This document shows, piece by piece, positions 59,355 to 59,644 of a stretch of DNA of 59,644 nucleotides. This stretch comes from an uncultured Oscillospiraceae bacterium (lineage in GTDB: Bacteria; Bacillota; Clostridia; Oscillospirales; Oscillospiraceae), in NCBI GenBank assembly GCA_949878425.1, contig CATLAL010000015.1, positions 1 to 59,644 on the forward strand, read 5' to 3'. A model generated the notes under the pieces. The model saw only the letters and a list, made by a program, of their open reading frames with translations, did no database searches and was not told the origin of the DNA. Within the stretch, counting starts at the first letter, position 1; every line of letters begins with the position of its first letter. Both the position numbers and the translations under genes were made by a program.

Positions 59355-59644
59355 TCACCCCCTCACCATGATATCGTTCATAAAGCCGCCCACAATCTCT
59401 GCCGCCCGGCGGTGCATGTCTCCGGTGACATGGGTGTAGGTGTCCAGGGTGAAGGACGCCTTGGTGTGACCCAGGATACCGGAGAGGGTCTTGGCATCTA
59501 CCCCGCTGGTCAGGGCGTGAGTGGCGAAGGTGTGGCGCAGGTCATGGAACCGGATGCCGGGCAGGCCGGCACTTTTCAGCAGGGTCTTCAGGCGGCTGTA
59601 GGCCCTGCCGGGATTGACCGGGTCCTCCGGGCGGAGAGGGTTAG
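59355..59644 (-). CDS. Second tyrosine recombinase, C-terminal part (cut by window edge)
   Basis: The last about 95 codons of another integrase: [20 protein letters not shown], then [20 protein letters not shown] and [20 protein letters not shown] before the stop. The H-x-x-R, H and Tyr residues are present. Four bases separate it from the next integrase, so the two are one transcript. The start lies beyond the right edge. Confidence 0.88.
   Translation of the reverse strand, partial: NPLRPEDPVNPGRAYSRLKTLLKSAGLPGIRFHDLRHTFATHALTSGVDAKTLSGILGHTKASFTLDTYTHVTGDMHRRAAEIVGGFMNDIMVRG

Noticed and set aside
1..59644. CRISPR array
   Set aside because: No regularly spaced direct repeats with unique spacers were seen; the repeats present are dispersed palindromes.

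Overview
The window reads as a chromosomal segment of a GC-rich, low-GC-phylum (Firmicutes) anaerobe, most like gut Oscillospiraceae (Flavonifractor/Lawsonibacter/Intestinimonas-type). The reasons are the era-yqzL-recO order, a Gram-positive HPr with His15 and Ser46, MutS2, CODH/ACS genes, strong Shine-Dalgarno sites and GC-rich codon use. This placement is inference; no marker gene was compared.

Layout. 1-5.1 kb: the 5' tip of an IS5-type transposase, then era, a tiny yqzL-like gene, recO, a truncated mazG-like remnant and mutS2. 5.3-9.5 kb: HPr, uvrC, a cell-wall amidase and a lone FeoA-like protein. 9.6-15.1 kb: a heterodimeric ABC exporter pair and an MFS transporter. 15.3-20.7 kb (minus strand): cooS-cooC-acsB, the carbonyl branch of the Wood-Ljungdahl pathway, with a Rex-like operator. 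21-26.5 kb: a CsoR-family repressor, a VanW-domain protein, BioY, a DUF1284 protein and a MATE transporter. 26.8-35.9 kb (minus strand): one ABC ATPase, four FtsX-like permeases (three of them close paralogues) and two Cys-rich secreted proteins. A divergent PadR operon follows at 36.1-37.4 kb. 37.7-41.5 kb: mnmG, an AT-rich foreign-looking XRE gene, tRNA-Gly and a cyclophilin. 41.8-46.8 kb: a five-gene nickel/peptide ABC importer. 47-56.3 kb: degV, tetR, a TlpA-like lipoprotein, an AgrC/LytTR two-component pair with an apparent target gene, a CxxC membrane protein and a ferredoxin-thioredoxin fusion. 56.5-59.6 kb: a tRNA-Ala next to a half-tRNA, an MntA/HepT remnant and two tandem tyrosine recombinases, so the right edge is an integrated element.

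Two things stand out. First, the permease array is built from repeated cassettes (promoter, Cys-rich secreted protein, GC hairpin, FtsX-like permease). The permease ends are almost identical while the extracellular middles have diverged. This is the best candidate for an undescribed system. Second, the intergenic DNA carries several interspersed palindromic repeat families. These include an AT hairpin element present about eight times, a GC-rich unit nested in the loop of two of its copies, and three kinds of MITE-like element with terminal inverted repeats.

Functional links (inference): CODH/ACS needs nickel, and a His-rich-tailed nickel/peptide-type importer and a metal-sensing CsoR-type repressor are encoded in the same window. 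The AgrC-type kinase and LytTR regulator are followed by a perfect pair of 9-bp direct repeats, spaced 12 bp, in front of a 59-residue protein gene.
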